A stretch of DNA of 64,000 nt from Narthecium ossifragum (GCA_963920575.1 OY986973.1:22487851-22551850), one strand, 5' to 3'. Shown: positions 39,750 through 51,552, counted from the first letter of the stretch. Notes: a model not told the origin generated them from the sequence alone. Program-made: numbers and translations.

Positions 39750-40877
39750 ATGGGAGGAGTGAGGGAACCAAGGCCGTCTGACCTCAGCCGTCTCAGCCCA
39801 CCGCCGGTACCTAGGATCTCGAAGGCCCATACCGCAAACCAAAGAACTCGCATCACCACTGCGGCGTTCAGCGCATCTGAGATGTTGAGCGGAGCAGAGC
39901 TGGCGGAAGAGATTGAACAGAAAGGTCCTGGGAAGTTTCGCCTTGGTAAGACGGAGATGTCGCCGGCGTTTCTCCAGCACCTCAGGAGCAAATGGAGCCA
40001 CACTCTCTTTGGAAGGTTCGTCGGGGGAAGGGTCGGCATCGAATTCCTCCGGCGTAGATTGGCTGGGATGTGGAAAACCGCTGCACCGTTCCTGGTCACG
40101 GACTTGGCGCGAGGAGTCTTTGCCTTCAAGTTCGAGTCGGAGGAGGACATGCTTCGGATCCTTACTGAAGGTCCATGGATGGTGGACGGACTACCACTGG
40201 TGCTAATCAGGTGGAGGAACTGTTTTCGCCCAACTGCTGCCGCATTCACCAGAGCCCCGGTTTGGATTCGCATTCCCGATCTTCCGTCGGAGTTCTTTGA
40301 TAGGAAGGCCATATTTGCTATGGTCGCTGAGGTCGGAGAGCCATTAGCCATCGATATCGTCACCAAATACACGGATCGCTGCAAGTACGCTCGAGTCTGC
40401 GTGGTGGCGGACCTCACTATCCCCGCGTGCATTGGTACCTATCTACCGCGAGAAGGGCTCGGAGGAGAGGTGGACTACTTCCTGCAACCGTTCGTGTATG
40501 AGAACATTCAAATATGCGACGGGTGTGGTCTTCTTGGCCATCAGGAGGGAGTATGCCCGGAGAAGATGTTGAGTGGGAACATAACTCCGGAAAACCCCAA
40601 GGGAAAAGAACGGGCTCAGGATGGAGATCAAACCCCAGTTCACAACCCCGGGATGGATATCTCAAGAGAGGAAATGAACATAGATCAAGGCGAAGAGAGC
40701 AAGCAAGTGGAGGAAAGCATACCTGGTGCTTGGCACACAGTCCAAAGCCGTCGGCGCTGGGCGAAGAGAGGGGCGATGGGCCTCGGAACTCCGGCACCGG
40801 TGGCAGTCCAAAGAATACATAACCATAACCTCTCAGCAGAGAAGCAAGCCGGCGGTGATACAGGAACAGAGCATTAG
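39750..40877 (+). CDS. LINE ORF1 protein (DUF4283 plus CCHC zinc knuckle), second copy
   Basis: 375 residues from ATG 39750. DUF4283 signatures are WSHTLFGRFVGGRVGIEFLR and TEGPWMVDGLPLVLIRWRNC. The zinc knuckle is CDGCGLLGHQEGVC (about 40518-40559). The protein is clearly related to the ORF1 at 5457-7184 but from a different copy. The C-terminus runs into the deletion junction at about 40870, so the last residues are not original. Confidence 0.82.
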   Translation: MGGVREPRPSDLSRLSPPPVPRISKAHTANQRTRITTAAFSASEMLSGAELAEEIEQKGPGKFRLGKTEMSPAFLQHLRSKWSHTLFGRFVGGRVGIEFLRRRLAGMWKTAAPFLVTDLARGVFAFKFESEEDMLRILTEGPWMVDGLPLVLIRWRNCFRPTAAAFTRAPVWIRIPDLPSEFFDRKAIFAMVAEVGEPLAIDIVTKYTDRCKYARVCVVADLTIPACIGTYLPREGLGGEVDYFLQPFVYENIQICDGCGLLGHQEGVCPEKMLSGNITPENPKGKERAQDGDQTPVHNPGMDISREEMNIDQGEESKQVEESIPGAWHTVQSRRRWAKRGAMGLGTPAPVAVQRIHNHNLSAEKQAGGDTGTEH

Positions 40878-41334
40878 ACTTCAAGTCGATGCTTCTTTTG
40901 ATAGCAGGGCTGCCACAGCGGGTATTGGGGTGGTTTGTATAGATGATGATGGGTCGGTGCTTTGGGGCGAAAGTGATACTCTTGAGACGGAGTCCATCCT
41001 CCTGGGTGAGCTTGGCGCCATCCAGCTGGCCGTCAAAAAGGCGAGGGACTACGGCTTTAAGAGCATCCAAGTCGAGAGTGATTCCTTATATGATGTGCAC
41101 ATGATAGGGGGAAGACTTCCGCTTGCTGAGGAGTGCAGAGATGCGGTTCAGAATATATGGTGGTCTAGTCGCGCTCTTACAAATCTCAGTGTCGCACACA
41201 TCACACGTGAGCAGAATCTGCACGAGGACCATCTCGCGCGTGAGGCTCTTGGGCTTTCTAGACTCTTTTTGGGCGCAGGAGGGGCCGGGCTGGCTCCCCA
41301 GCCAGCCAACAATTTTGTAATTAGCCTCTTTTAA
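40867..41334 (+). pseudogene. LINE ORF2 remnant, RNase H domain
   Basis: In another frame than ORF1, the text RLQVDASFDSRAATAGIG, LLGELGAIQLAVKKARDYGF, VESDSLYDVHMI and ITREQNLHEDHLAREAL is the C-terminal RNase H of plant LINE ORF2. Endonuclease and RT are deleted. Confidence 0.85.
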
Positions 41335-41394
41335 GGCTCGTAGCCTCATGGCTCAATTAATCAAAAAAAAAAAAAAGACATGTTGGACATAGAT

Positions 41395-41896
41395 GTTGCG
41401 GTGATTGCCAAAGGTAACATTAAACTACAAGTTAATTAGCTCTTTTATTTGATAATATATTGAGTAATACTTATAAGTAAAACATGTTTGAATATAGTTG
41501 GCACGTGCTAACGGACAACTAGTCCTCCTCCCAGATAGAAGAAAGATTGGTCTCCATGCAACCCATGTGATGTGCCATCCAGCAAGTCACCTAAATCAGT
41601 TACAGACCCACTTGCCCACTGTTATAGGTTACCAACCCTCCCAATTAAAATAACTAGTTTTAAAAGATATACTTATTTTTATTAACTTGAAATAAAAAAT
41701 AAAAAAGAAGAATTACCCTTCCATAGAGCAAACATTAATGATACAAACAAATAATTTGAAATTTGGCCAAACAAAAAAAAAAAGGAGAAAATTCTAATGA
41801 TTACAAACAATTAAGCACACAAATGGAGATGCAGATCTCCCTATTATTCTACTTCTTTGTTACAATCTTTTAAGAATAGGCGTGATTTTAATAATG
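41395..41896. other. 3' flank of FLA copy B
   Basis: Matches the 3' flank of copy A from GAGTAATACTTATAAG onward (about 41461). No gene was seen. Confidence 0.55.
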
Positions 41897-42057
41897 TTAC
41901 ACCAGGACAGCCACTCCGGCGACCAATGCGGCGACGACGGCGGCGACCCACGTGCCGGCCACCCTCCTCGCCGCATTCTGATCTGCAGCCTTCTGGTCCG
42001 CCGGCTGCTCCTCCGGCCCGGCCGGGGCCGGGGGCGACGAATGCTTTATGCTTATGC
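41897..42057 (-). pseudogene. stranded C-terminal coding end of FLA copy B (GPI signal)
   Basis: On minus this still encodes the copy-A C-terminus including AGTWVAAVVAALVAGVAVLV, but the 98-bp duplication upstream shifts the frame and the FLA reading stops before it. Confidence 0.82.
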
Positions 42058-42184
42058 TTATGCGCCTTGGGCGCTTCCGCCGGCGCCGGCGCATTCCGCC
42101 GGCTGCTCCTCCGGCCCGGCCGGGGCCGGGGGCGACGAATGCTTATGCTTATGCGCCTTGGGCGCTTCCGCCGGTGCCGGCGCA
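41998..42184. repeat. 98-bp tandem duplication inside FLA copy B
   Basis: The block from CCGCCGGCTGCTCCTCCGGC to GCCGGCGCCGGCGCA occurs twice in a row, at 41998 and 42096. Copy A has it once. The period of 98 is not a multiple of three. One copy also carries an extra 7 bp (TTATGCT). Confidence 0.88.
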
Positions 42185-43158
42185 AGGGCCTCGACGGCCT
42201 TGAACAGCTCCGGCGGTTGGAGCACCTTGTCGATGGTGTACACCGCGAGGGGGTCCTGGTCGATGGCGGTGTGGGTGATGGTCGCCGTGCTCACCCTCGT
42301 CCTGAGCGTCACCACCTCCCCCTCGTTCTGGACGGTGTACTCGTACTCCTTCCCCTTCGCCGCCACGTCCGTCGCCAGCGTCGCCACCAGCCCGTTGTTC
42401 GACTTTAGGGTTTGCATCGAGCTGTACACCGGGTACCCGTGGTAGAGCAGCACCGACGTCTTCCCCTCGGAGGTGAGGTTATTGTAGGTCGGCATGAAAG
42501 CCTTGACGGCGGAGTCGATGGGGCAGAACACCGTCAGGCCGCCGTCGACGGCGGTCTCGAACGTCTTCTCCACGTCGGAGATGTTCATCAGGAGGGCGGC
42601 GAAGAGCTTGCAGCCGTTCTTGTTCATGAGCTCCGTGAGGTTCACGGCCGGCGGGGAGATGATGTCGCTCACCTGGACGATGGAGATGTTGTAGGGCATC
42701 TCCTTGATGGACTTGACGAAGTAGGCCGGGGACGTGGGGTCCGTGTCCTGGGTGGCAAAGGAGACGCGGCCGGAGCGGTGGTCGGTGATGTTGATGTAGC
42801 CGGAGGTGCCGGTGGACTGGTAGATAGAGGAGCAGAGGGTGGAGCCGCCGGTGAGCTGGTGGAGCTTCTTGGCTCCGTAGTAGTCGACGAGGATGTGGAG
42901 GGAGAGGACGTTGCGGAGGGTGTAGAGGGGGAGGCCCTTGGCGAGGAGGGAGGCCATGCCGGTGTTGTCGACGGCGAGGACGGTGACGGTGAGGCGGCGG
43001 TTGATCTCGCTGGCAAGGCGGGTGGCGGTGAGGTAGTGGTTGAAGGTGGAGAACTCGGGGAACTTGGCCAGAATCTTGGTCACATTGTAGGCTTGTGACG
43101 ACGGCAGGGACGACGCGAGGAGGAGGAGCGCCACCGGGAGGAGGAGGAGCGGCCGCAT
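42058..43158 (-). CDS. FLA: fasciclin-like arabinogalactan protein, copy B, frameshifted C-terminus without GPI signal
   Basis: 366 residues from ATG 43158, nearly identical to copy A through both FAS1 domains and the AGP motif PAPAPAEAPK. Two short losses remove Ala-Ile-Gly-Thr in the first FAS1 domain and the EAEAPTPPPP-type linker between the domains. After GPEEQPA the frame shifts because of the 98-bp duplication and ends in ECAGAGGSAQGA, so the hydrophobic GPI tail is lost. The signal peptide is intact. Predicted outcome: a secreted, unanchored FLA, or a copy decaying to a pseudogene. The same promoter-proximal sequence as copy A is kept. Confidence 0.88.
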   Translation of the reverse strand: MRPLLLLPVALLLLASSLPSSQAYNVTKILAKFPEFSTFNHYLTATRLASEINRRLTVTVLAVDNTGMASLLAKGLPLYTLRNVLSLHILVDYYGAKKLHQLTGGSTLCSSIYQSTGTSGYINITDHRSGRVSFATQDTDPTSPAYFVKSIKEMPYNISIVQVSDIISPPAVNLTELMNKNGCKLFAALLMNISDVEKTFETAVDGGLTVFCPIDSAVKAFMPTYNNLTSEGKTSVLLYHGYPVYSSMQTLKSNNGLVATLATDVAAKGKEYEYTVQNEGEVVTLRTRVSTATITHTAIDQDPLAVYTIDKVLQPPELFKAVEALAPAPAEAPKAHKHKHSSPPAPAGPEEQPAECAGAGGSAQGA

Positions 43159-45849
43159 TGTTGCCGGAGTGCGGACAACGCCGGGATATCCCTGGAATAT
43201 GAGGCACTGAAGCAAAGAGTGAGAGGAGTGGGAGAGATATAGCTATGGTGGCTGAGTAAGTGACCTCTATCTTGAAAGAAATTACGCATATGCTATTGTT
43301 TGGCAATAATGCCATTTGACAATTGTGAGGAATTTTTTTTTTGGTTTGGAATACCCCATATAAATGATGACAATATTATGAAAAATGTTTGCATCCTGCG
43401 ACTCTTTTCTAGCTTTTTTTGTTGCAATTTACTTTTTATCCAAGGAATCGGAATTTTTTCTAATAATCGTCCTGATATAATCTCTCCATTTTCTCATGCT
43501 TGCTTAATCCAAGAGTGAGATAATTGACCAATCAAAATGTTTTTCTTTTTTCATATTAGAATAACATTGAGTTACTGGGTTCAATTTGCCTCATATCAGG
43601 CTTCCATTATACCATCATATCAATGGTTCAGATCGGTTTGCATCTCATCCCATGTTTACATTGAGTTGCTAATCAAAATTAATGCTGATCTAACGACTAG
43701 TAATTCTTGGCAACAAAAAATGAATAAGAGGGGGTGAAATGTAAATACAAAAAAAAGGGATGTATTTTTTACAGTATAGTTATAAAAACAGTGCAAGTCA
43801 AATAGGAAAGGGTATTTTGGGAACTAAAATTAGAAATGGGTAATTCATGCTGGATAGGTCTAATCCCTCTTATTTCACCGAAGCCAAGCTAATCCTGGAT
43901 CTTTGATTAATTAATGACTTCACCGGGTCAACCACTCACGTGGTGAGCCGCAACCTCGATCTAAAGCAACAGCCGTCCATCACATACCCTACGCTCTAGA
44001 TCATCCATTTGTACGATCTTCATTTAAATTACACCCAACAACAGCCGACAGGATGGCAATCTCGTGATATTGTGGAATTTTGCTGGCGGATGTTGGATCG
44101 TAGGGATTGGTCGGGAGCCGTGGGTTTAGAGGCAGGCCCGGAGCTACATTGGGGCCCGTGGGGGCCCAGACAGCCTGTGAGCATCCAGCCTTCTGGATTG
44201 TGCCACGTGTAGGGCGATTGGATTACTTCATGACGTCAGCGGATGCCACCACCGACAGCAGGGGGCCCTCGTCTGTGCGTCGGTCGGTGGCAGCCAGCAA
44301 GGCTCAGCCTTTGATCGGACGGCTGAGATTCTTCACAAATTTAGGAGACCGCTTGTTTTATTATTTGTTAATAAATATGATTTACTATTGATGACGTTAA
44401 ATAAATTAAGGAGGTCATTATTTATTGAGGGAGTTAAATAAATATGATTAATTTGATTTCTTAAGTGGAATTTAATGGCAGGGGATTTTTTTTCCCGATT
44501 AAAACACAGGAAAAATGCAGATAATAACAGCAAATCATTAAAAAATTTAATGTTATAGGGTGACAATTTATAAAAGAAATTGGTATTTTTTATAAATAAC
44601 AGCAAATCCTTCATATGTTATTATCTCATAAGATCTAGAAACACAAATATTAGAATTCTTAATACTTAAGACAAAAAATTGTTTAGTAGCCTTTCTTGAA
44701 CCATTTCAACACTTCATCACTAGAGTATATGCATTTGATCCTCTAAAGACTCTAGTGCTACTCAATTAGTCAACAAATTGGTAGTTGTTACCTCCATATA
44801 TTATGATTATGATTGATTGAAGCATGCAAGAAATTAATTGTCACCTAATTAGATAGGAAATTTGATTATTTAAGTACTATGAGGTAATGTCCACACATTA
44901 TATATATAGAGTCTGATACTAATTGTATTGTGTTGTACAACAAAGTATGGATCAAGACAAAGTTATTTTGTGTCATGGGTAGGCAATATGAAGAATATTC
45001 TTTAGACCTCCAAAGAGGTACACTACAAAAGACAGCTATTAGCTATTTGATGTGCATGTTAGTTTGGTTGTCACACTCATCTGACTATGCAGGATAATGA
45101 GACATTTTATCTTTGGAGATACACACGTTTTTTTTTTTTTGACGATGATTTGAGCCTACAAAGGCTAGCAGGGTCTACAGAAATCTATCAAGGGCCGTGA
45201 TGCCATTCTCCGAAGCTCAATACAGTGGGAGTTTTGAGCGACGACACCAACGGCAACCTCATCCGTTTTACAATTCTCCACTCTGGGATATATACAAAGA
45301 TACACACCTTTGTTGGTCTGTTCACATTTCGGTATTTTAATTGGAGGCATGTTTCTTATACAGTGAAATCTAATTGTTCTTACAAACTTGTTTGATTAGG
45401 CACTTTCTTTTGCATGGTTTAGTTGATTGTGGATTTTGCCAAAATAAGTTTTACCATCAGGTTTTGTAAAATGAAGTTTAGTAGTTCTCTTATTTGTTTT
45501 TATATATGTAAAAAAGGAAGCTTGTCCAAGGTTTCTCATTTTTTTAGTGAAAATGGGGGAGGAGTGGTTTTGAATTTGATTGCAGAAATTGAAAGAGAAA
45601 AGTGAATATTTTTGAACCGTATTCTGCATTTTATTATTGTGTTGGGCACAATGGAGAGTCGAATGAAAAATTGAGATTTTTTTTTCCAGAAAACTCTAGC
45701 TTTCCAATTTTCTTATTATGGGAGTCTCTATCCATGAGATAGAAATTTGTACTTTTTAAAAATATTTGTTTTCATGTTTTTATAATTTTTTTGTTTCCTA
45801 GTTACAACCGAACACAAAAAAAAAAACCGAGACCCATTTTTTAAAACAA
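43159..45849. other. FLA upstream region, copy B
   Basis: Parallel to 10141-12800 with small indels. CCACGTGT (44203-44210) and TGACGTCA (44231-44238) are conserved. It contains the shared truncated LINE (45127-45297). No host coding frame was seen. Confidence 0.55.
45127..45297 (-). mobile_element. 5'-truncated LINE, unit-B copy
   Basis: Flanked by AGATACACAC (45117-45126 and 45298-45307). On minus: end of a LINE RNase H (CIYPRVENCKTDEVA), then the hairpin AGCC-TTTGTA-GGCT and an A run. It is the ortholog of 12101-12271. Confidence 0.75.
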
Positions 45850-46735
45850 AATTGACTATTTAGATACCTTTTTTATGCCATTTCATCACCTTGCCACCAA
45901 CGATGAGATCGAGTCCTTATCTCATGTAATTGTGGAGTGTGGTTTTGCTATGTATGTTTTGAGTTTACTTCTTCCATCTACGTATTCTTCTACTGGCTGG
46001 AACTTGAAATCCATGTTGGATGTTTTCTTTGGTTCATCGGCTTGCTTGAATAAGAGGTGGGCAAAAACTATTGTTGGATATGGCCTGTGGATTTTGTGGA
46101 AGCATAGGAACGAGGTATTGTTTGGGGATCCTTTGGATCCCGAGACAGAGGCGAGGAGGGTGGTTAGGCAGTCTGGGGAGTTTTGGAGGTCCAAAGGGCT
46201 GGTCTCTTGATGGGTCTCATGAAGATGAGGAAGGCGTCATGGCTGGGTACCGTCCTTCAAGTTGACGCCACCTAGGTATTTGGTAATCCCTTCGCATGTG
46301 TGGGTATGGTGTGTTTGGATGCTGATGGGGGTTTTTGCTGGTCTATTTCAGATAGGGTGACGGCATTGTACGTTGAAGAGGCTGAGCTTCTCGTGATCTT
46401 ATTGGGTTTGCAGGCAGTCCAATTGAGGGGGGATCCAACGTGTTGGAATCTGACTCGAGATGAGTTGTGTCCATTCTCAATGGCTCCTCTACTTGGTCTT
46501 CAACTCTAGAACCTATTTTGAGGAAGGTTTGGTCTTTATCAGTTTTTCTTGGGGGGTTTTTTTGTCTTGTCCCTAGGCATGTGGTTGCTATGGCTCATGC
46601 TCTTGCTAGGGGTGTGAGGGATTCAGATGGGAGCAGAGGGGGGGAGTTTGTATCTCCACACTGTTGTAGTTGTTATTTCGTGAGGTGTAAGGCGAGCCGT
46701 TGGGCTCATTTAAGCAAAAAATAAAATAAAAATCA
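45850..46735 (+). mobile_element. 5'-truncated, degenerate LINE (ORF2 3' end)
   Basis: Absent from unit A. It begins within the zinc-binding region after the RT (NDEIESLSHVIVECGFAMYV, then RWAKTIVGYGLWILWKHRNE), continues with a broken RNase H (MVCLDADGGFCWSISDR, AELLVILLGLQAV) and ends in the hairpin AGCC-GTTG-GGCT (46695-46706) and a weak A-rich tail. Frames are interrupted several times. Borders are approximate because no clear target duplication was found. Confidence 0.72.
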
Positions 46736-48300
46736 CCTGGCCAAATGGACCTTTTTGTCCTACCAAATAACTATTCTGCCAGGAGTTTTAAGTAGAGAAT
46801 CAATTCTATCATCAGTGCTAAATAGTATTAATGAATGTACTTTAGTCTTAGAGGAACAAGGTGGAAGGACCACCTTATATGGAAGGACCACCTTATAGAT
46901 TGGCCTAATTTAGTATAATATAATTATCTAAGGGTCCCCTAGGAAATGTTTGACTGGCCAGCTTGTTTTCAGTCTTTGATGACCATGCTCTAAGGACGAT
47001 TAGATTGGATGTCTCTTTTGAGTGTGTGTGTGTGTGAGAGAGAGAGAGAGATGGTTAGCCAATCAATGCCAGCATATGAGACTTGAATTAATTGAATACA
47101 AAAAAGGAAAGAAAGGGAAGAGCTACTGGTATATTAGTGAGAGAGAAGAACAGAGTTGTTAGCATGTCTGTGTATATCATGAGAGAGAGAGAATGGTAGA
47201 GGCAAACAAGCAAGAAAGCAAGCTCTGCATTACTTCATATGACTGCCTATCTCACAATCAATGCAATATAACTTGTACAACTACTGCACAAGTTTTCAAT
47301 CAATACTGGAATCCAGATCAGATGAATATATTAGAAACATGTCATTGAGGTGATTACCAAATTTCCAATTTTTGATGTTCATAATTCAACTTTAATATGG
47401 TCTATTATGAAACTGGTGTAAGTATTGTTGTTCACTTTATCATATAGGTTCAGATTGTATGTGAATAAGAAACTCTCTCATGCCTATATTTATCTGATAT
47501 AAAATGCATTTAAGCAGAATCAGAAGGTAATACTTATAGATGCTACAAATGAGGAATCGATTCGCCAGGGAGTAGGTGAGATTTAGATTGGAGAAGTACA
47601 AACTCGCAATAGAATAAAAATAAAAAAAAAATTCTAACCATTCAAAGAAAATTTTTGAAAATGAAAACAACAATTACCTCTTGGAAGAGTTTGGATGTCG
47701 ATTCCAGTCAAGGCTTCATCTCATTCTTCAATGACTTTGCGTTCCAATCTGTCGAACAAAAGAAGCTTGCATTAGAATGCTTTGAATAGCATATAAGCAT
47801 AATGATACTTGAATTCCTTCATATCCAAGTGTCGGGTTCTGATAAAACAAAATAAAAGGGAAATTTTTGCAGATAAAAGTGAGAGCTAATTTGTCTTTTT
47901 TCACATTGTGCGACAACTCATACCTACATCTATATGTATCAATCTGGAATATACCTACAAATTAGAGTCAGAAAATAATGAAAACCTGTAACTCATTTCT
48001 GAGCACATAGTAAGACTCATCAAGTATACAGATCAGAAATTTCGCAATGCTACCAAGCCAATTCATTTATTTTCAAAGCTATCTCTACCAAAGAAGTTCA
48101 CCTTAATCAAAACCTCGTACAAAGTTATACAGTATTGGAGTAACTTACATTCAAGAGTAGCACAAGCTTATTACAAACCAAATGGCAAACTGCAGATATA
48201 TATAAGAAGCAGAACAATATCTGCATTTCAAGTCCAAGAAGGGGGTTTTATAGAAGAAGCTTAATACTATTGCACAAACTGTTTTCTTAAATTTGGTGGC
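46736..48300. other. right end of unit B and 3' flank of the kelch gene
   Basis: 46736-46915 is absent from unit A and contains the doublet GGAAGGACCACCTTATA. From 46918 the unit-A text resumes to 47448, with GT/GA microsatellites at 47023-47050. Beyond that lies AT-rich sequence without a recognised gene; the last part is presumably the kelch 3' UTR. Confidence 0.5.
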
Positions 48301-51300
48301 TCAAAGACTAGGAGCGAAAAAGAAAATGTCATCAAGCCGATCATTCGAATCTGAATTTCCTCCATAAACTAGCAATCCTTCCTTGCCTTCCATCTTCGCT
48401 GCAGAAAATGCACACCAACCACGCGGCCCCGGATGCTCCCCAACCGTCATGGCCCCCTCCTCCAACTTCGTCCAAGCAAGTGTGCTCGTGTCCAATGCAT
48501 ACACCTCGCTGGTGAACTTCCCTGCCCCGAGATGCCCCAGATCACTTGGGTCCACTTCTCCACCATATATAGCAATATACTTCCCTATTACTGCAGTAGA
48601 AAACACACTTCGAGCACTTGGCTTATCGCCGGTTGTCTCCACGACTGTCCATTCCTGCGTTGCAGGATCGAAATAGAGAACATCATCCAGCTCCATGCCT
48701 CCAAATCCATACACAACCCATATCTTCCCTTCTGCCACTGCTAGACCGGGCCCTCCACGCGGGCGACATTTTTCTCCAGGTAATGGGAATTGGATCCATT
48801 TCCGATCATTTACATCATATGCCCAGAGGTCATTGAGCCTGCCGGCATTGCCACATCCGCCAAAGATGTAGACTCTCTTATCATCAGCTGCAGTGGAGTG
48901 ATAGCTGCGATGGGGAGGACCAACTTCGCTGGAGGAGAGGAGAGTCCACTCATTGGTGATGGTGTCAAACGAGTAGAGCTCACTGAGCTCCTTGTGCTCC
49001 AAATCTCGACCACCAAAGACGTAGATAGTACTACCAATGGCTGCCATAGTGACACCAACACGGGGTGGGGGGACATCGCCTATAACATCAGGGACAAACC
49101 AAGTGTTGTGCTCAAGATCAAAGACATGGATCTTGTTGTCAACAGGGACACGAGGCGTGAATTCACCCCCAAAGGCATAGACCTTTTGACCAACAACTGC
49201 TATGGAGTTTGAGCTCCTTGCCCCAGGTCCATCACCTTTTTGCAGCAGCTAATGAAAGAAACATAACATATTTCAATGAGGTGTTTCAAGGCATAAGCAA
49301 TAGCAAATAGTTTTCTTTTTTTTCAATGCTAAGTCAGTGAGCCTAGTTCCAAATTAAGAAACCAAAGCTAGATCTGCAGCCCCCTTAGGTTGCAATAGCA
49401 GATAATTATTGGCTGAAAGAAATACTAAAAGCCAGAGGCACATTTGAAGCATAGATGTAAATTGCTTCAGCAAGATATTTGAAGTCCCAAGGGACAACAA
49501 CCTACTCATCACACAGGAAGGCTTAAGCAGATACAGCTTGCCTCAGCAAGGTGCTTCACTCACAGTGAGATCAAGCTAATTACTGTTTGTGATGTTTCTT
49601 CAACTGGAAAAGAAGTTCTGTTAAATGAACAATAAAAGCATACCTTTCAACAAACACAATGTCTGTATCTATTATTGGCAGAAACGCGATTTGAGCAAGA
49701 ATTATGTTGTACTGTAAAAGATGTGATTTGTCCATAAATCCAGGATAGTTTAGCTAAAAACTGAGCCTACAAGCAACCAGTGCAATTTTATATGTGCATA
49801 GCTCCATTTAACATCCAGTGGGAGCACTTTGTGAACACTTAAATAAAAACATCAGATTCTTGAACAAATTTTGTGGAGAAAACATGGAATAATACCAGTA
49901 ATGTCCTTAGCTATTCTATGCTTTCATAGTATAGAAGAGCACCATCACCAGATTGATGGTAGCTGACAGGAAATATCTCAACAACCTTATTCTCCGTATA
50001 TGTGTCATTCACAAACGACATGAAATGCACCTGCTATCATTTTTAAGTCCTTGATCAGCATGAACAATTATCAAATGTGGTATCCTTTATTTTGCTCGGA
50101 CTTCATACTTGGAAGAGGTTAATCCAGTCTATAAGAAAAAAACCATCTATTGACTCTCAGGAGAGGAAGCTATTTTACAGACACTGAAAGTAGAACCAAT
50201 AAGGGTTCTAAACAGTTCATGTACAAACCATTCAAATTATTTTGGTGGTGATGTCAGACTCATAAGGCATTGACCCTGTCTCAGTCTTCCCAACTCAGAA
50301 ATAGTAGTCTTGCCATAAATTATGCTACCATCCCAAATCATCCATTAGCATCCAAGTGAAAAGTTTTCACTTGCTATCCATCAAGCTTGTCGCATCTTTT
50401 GGGTAACGGCTCTATGTATCTGCTTTCAGGATCAATCCCAGGAAGGGTTTCATTAGCGGTTGTCGAAAATGCTTTTAGACATATATAATACGTACTAATA
50501 ACATTATAGAATACCTTCTAAAGGTGCATCATGATTTGCATTTCTGGTTCAATATGGGCGGCCCTGAGTTAAAAGGAGAATTGCTAAGAAGGGCTAAAAA
50601 ATCAACTTCTAGAACATAAAGCAAGGGCAACTAAACCAAGAGTGTTAACCTATCCACTAAACAACATGATGCGACACTGACGACATCAGCGCCAAAGCAG
50701 CATCCTATAATTCCTTCGTGGAAAGAACATTTCAATGATAGATGCAAAATCATCCAGCAGGTTATGTGACTTAAGATAATAACTATTAGAAAGTTAATAT
50801 AGCTGAAGACAAGGAAGAAAGAACTACGCGTGTTTTCAGCAGTAACAAGCATGCCTTTAAAGCTCATCAAAGCACGAGTTTAGTAGTATCAGGAAACATG
50901 ATTCCTACCTCCATCTCGTTTGCTGAAAAATAAGATAGTTCAAGATCTTCAACTCGTCATAGACATCTTTTTATATTTTACTCATTGGTATTTCTTACTA
51001 CACAAAACAATTACAACTAGACCCAACTCCACATATATCTACTCGAAAAAAATCTCTTACTACACAGATTCAAACTACTTTATGATCACTTAAATAATTT
51101 AATTAATCTCCATTTTCTTGTAAAAATAATATCCTCAAGATCATCAAAACTTCAGTTCAAAATTCACTTCTCTGTTTATAATCACTGGTGGAAACCTACA
51201 GGAAGTTCATACTCGCATTTGCTTCTCATCAATGGGTCTTTCTCCATAACTTGAACACAAAAATTCTATTTTTCTCACAAAGGGGTGAGCATAGTATGAA

Positions 51301-51552
51301 TCCCAACATATTGGTCAACATCTGCCCTTTAAAATCCTATTCTCCCCTATCAAAGATTCAAAACCCAACTGCCCTATTTCTCCAAATAAATTTCAGAGAT
51401 GTCCATCAAAATTAGTAGCAAAACTTTCACAAAATCTACCACCAGTTCTATCACTGCCGATAAATCGACGCAACAATCACTTCATTCATAAGAGAGGCAT
51501 TTATGGTAGAAAAGATCGAGTTAGAACGAACCTTGACCCATTTGCCTGCCAT
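48301..51552 (-). CDS. kelch-repeat protein, NSP5/At3g07720-like
   Basis: Two exons on minus: 51552-51532 (seven codons, MAGKWVK, donor GTTCG) and 49248-48301 (acceptor ATTAG), in phase, giving 322 residues. The second exon begins LLQKGDGPGARSSNSIAVVG and carries about five kelch blades with GG and Y/W signatures: KVYAFGGEF, TIYVFGGRD, RVYIFGGCG, IAIYGGEVDPSDLGHLGAGK and LLVYGGNSDSNDRLDDIFFF. The layout matches the plant nitrile-specifier-like kelch family, in which some members act in glucosinolate breakdown while the widely conserved At3g07720 type has no firmly known reaction. No signal peptide, so probably cytosolic. The intron is 2.28 kb. The frame is intact. Confidence 0.9.
49249..51531 (-). 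other. intron of the kelch gene
   Basis: 2283 bp between GT at 51531-51530 and AG at 49250-49249. AT-rich, with no coding frame or recognised transposon inside. Confidence 0.75.

Larger units (their letters stand above)
39735..41376 (+). mobile_element. L1-type LINE, internally deleted, ORF1 and RNase H retained
   Basis: Flanked by the 18-bp duplication GACATGTTGGACATAGAT (39717-39734 and 41377-41394), with an A tail. ORF1 is followed after a deletion by the C-terminal RNase H of ORF2 and the 3' hairpin AGCC-TCAT-GGCT (41342-41353). Unit A shows the unfilled site at about 7650-7667. Confidence 0.9.
39601..47448. repeat. segmental duplication, unit B
   Basis: Parallel to unit A (7531-13335 and 37516-37540), including the FLA gene and its upstream region. 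It contains two LINEs absent from A (39735-41376 and about 45850-46735) and lacks the MITE at 8070-8450. At about 47422-47440 it shows the intact target of the Tat element. Homology ends at CATATAGG (47448). Unit A then joins TAATACTTAT directly, text that in B lies 78 bases further on, which suggests a small deletion in A at an AGG microhomology. Confidence 0.9.
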
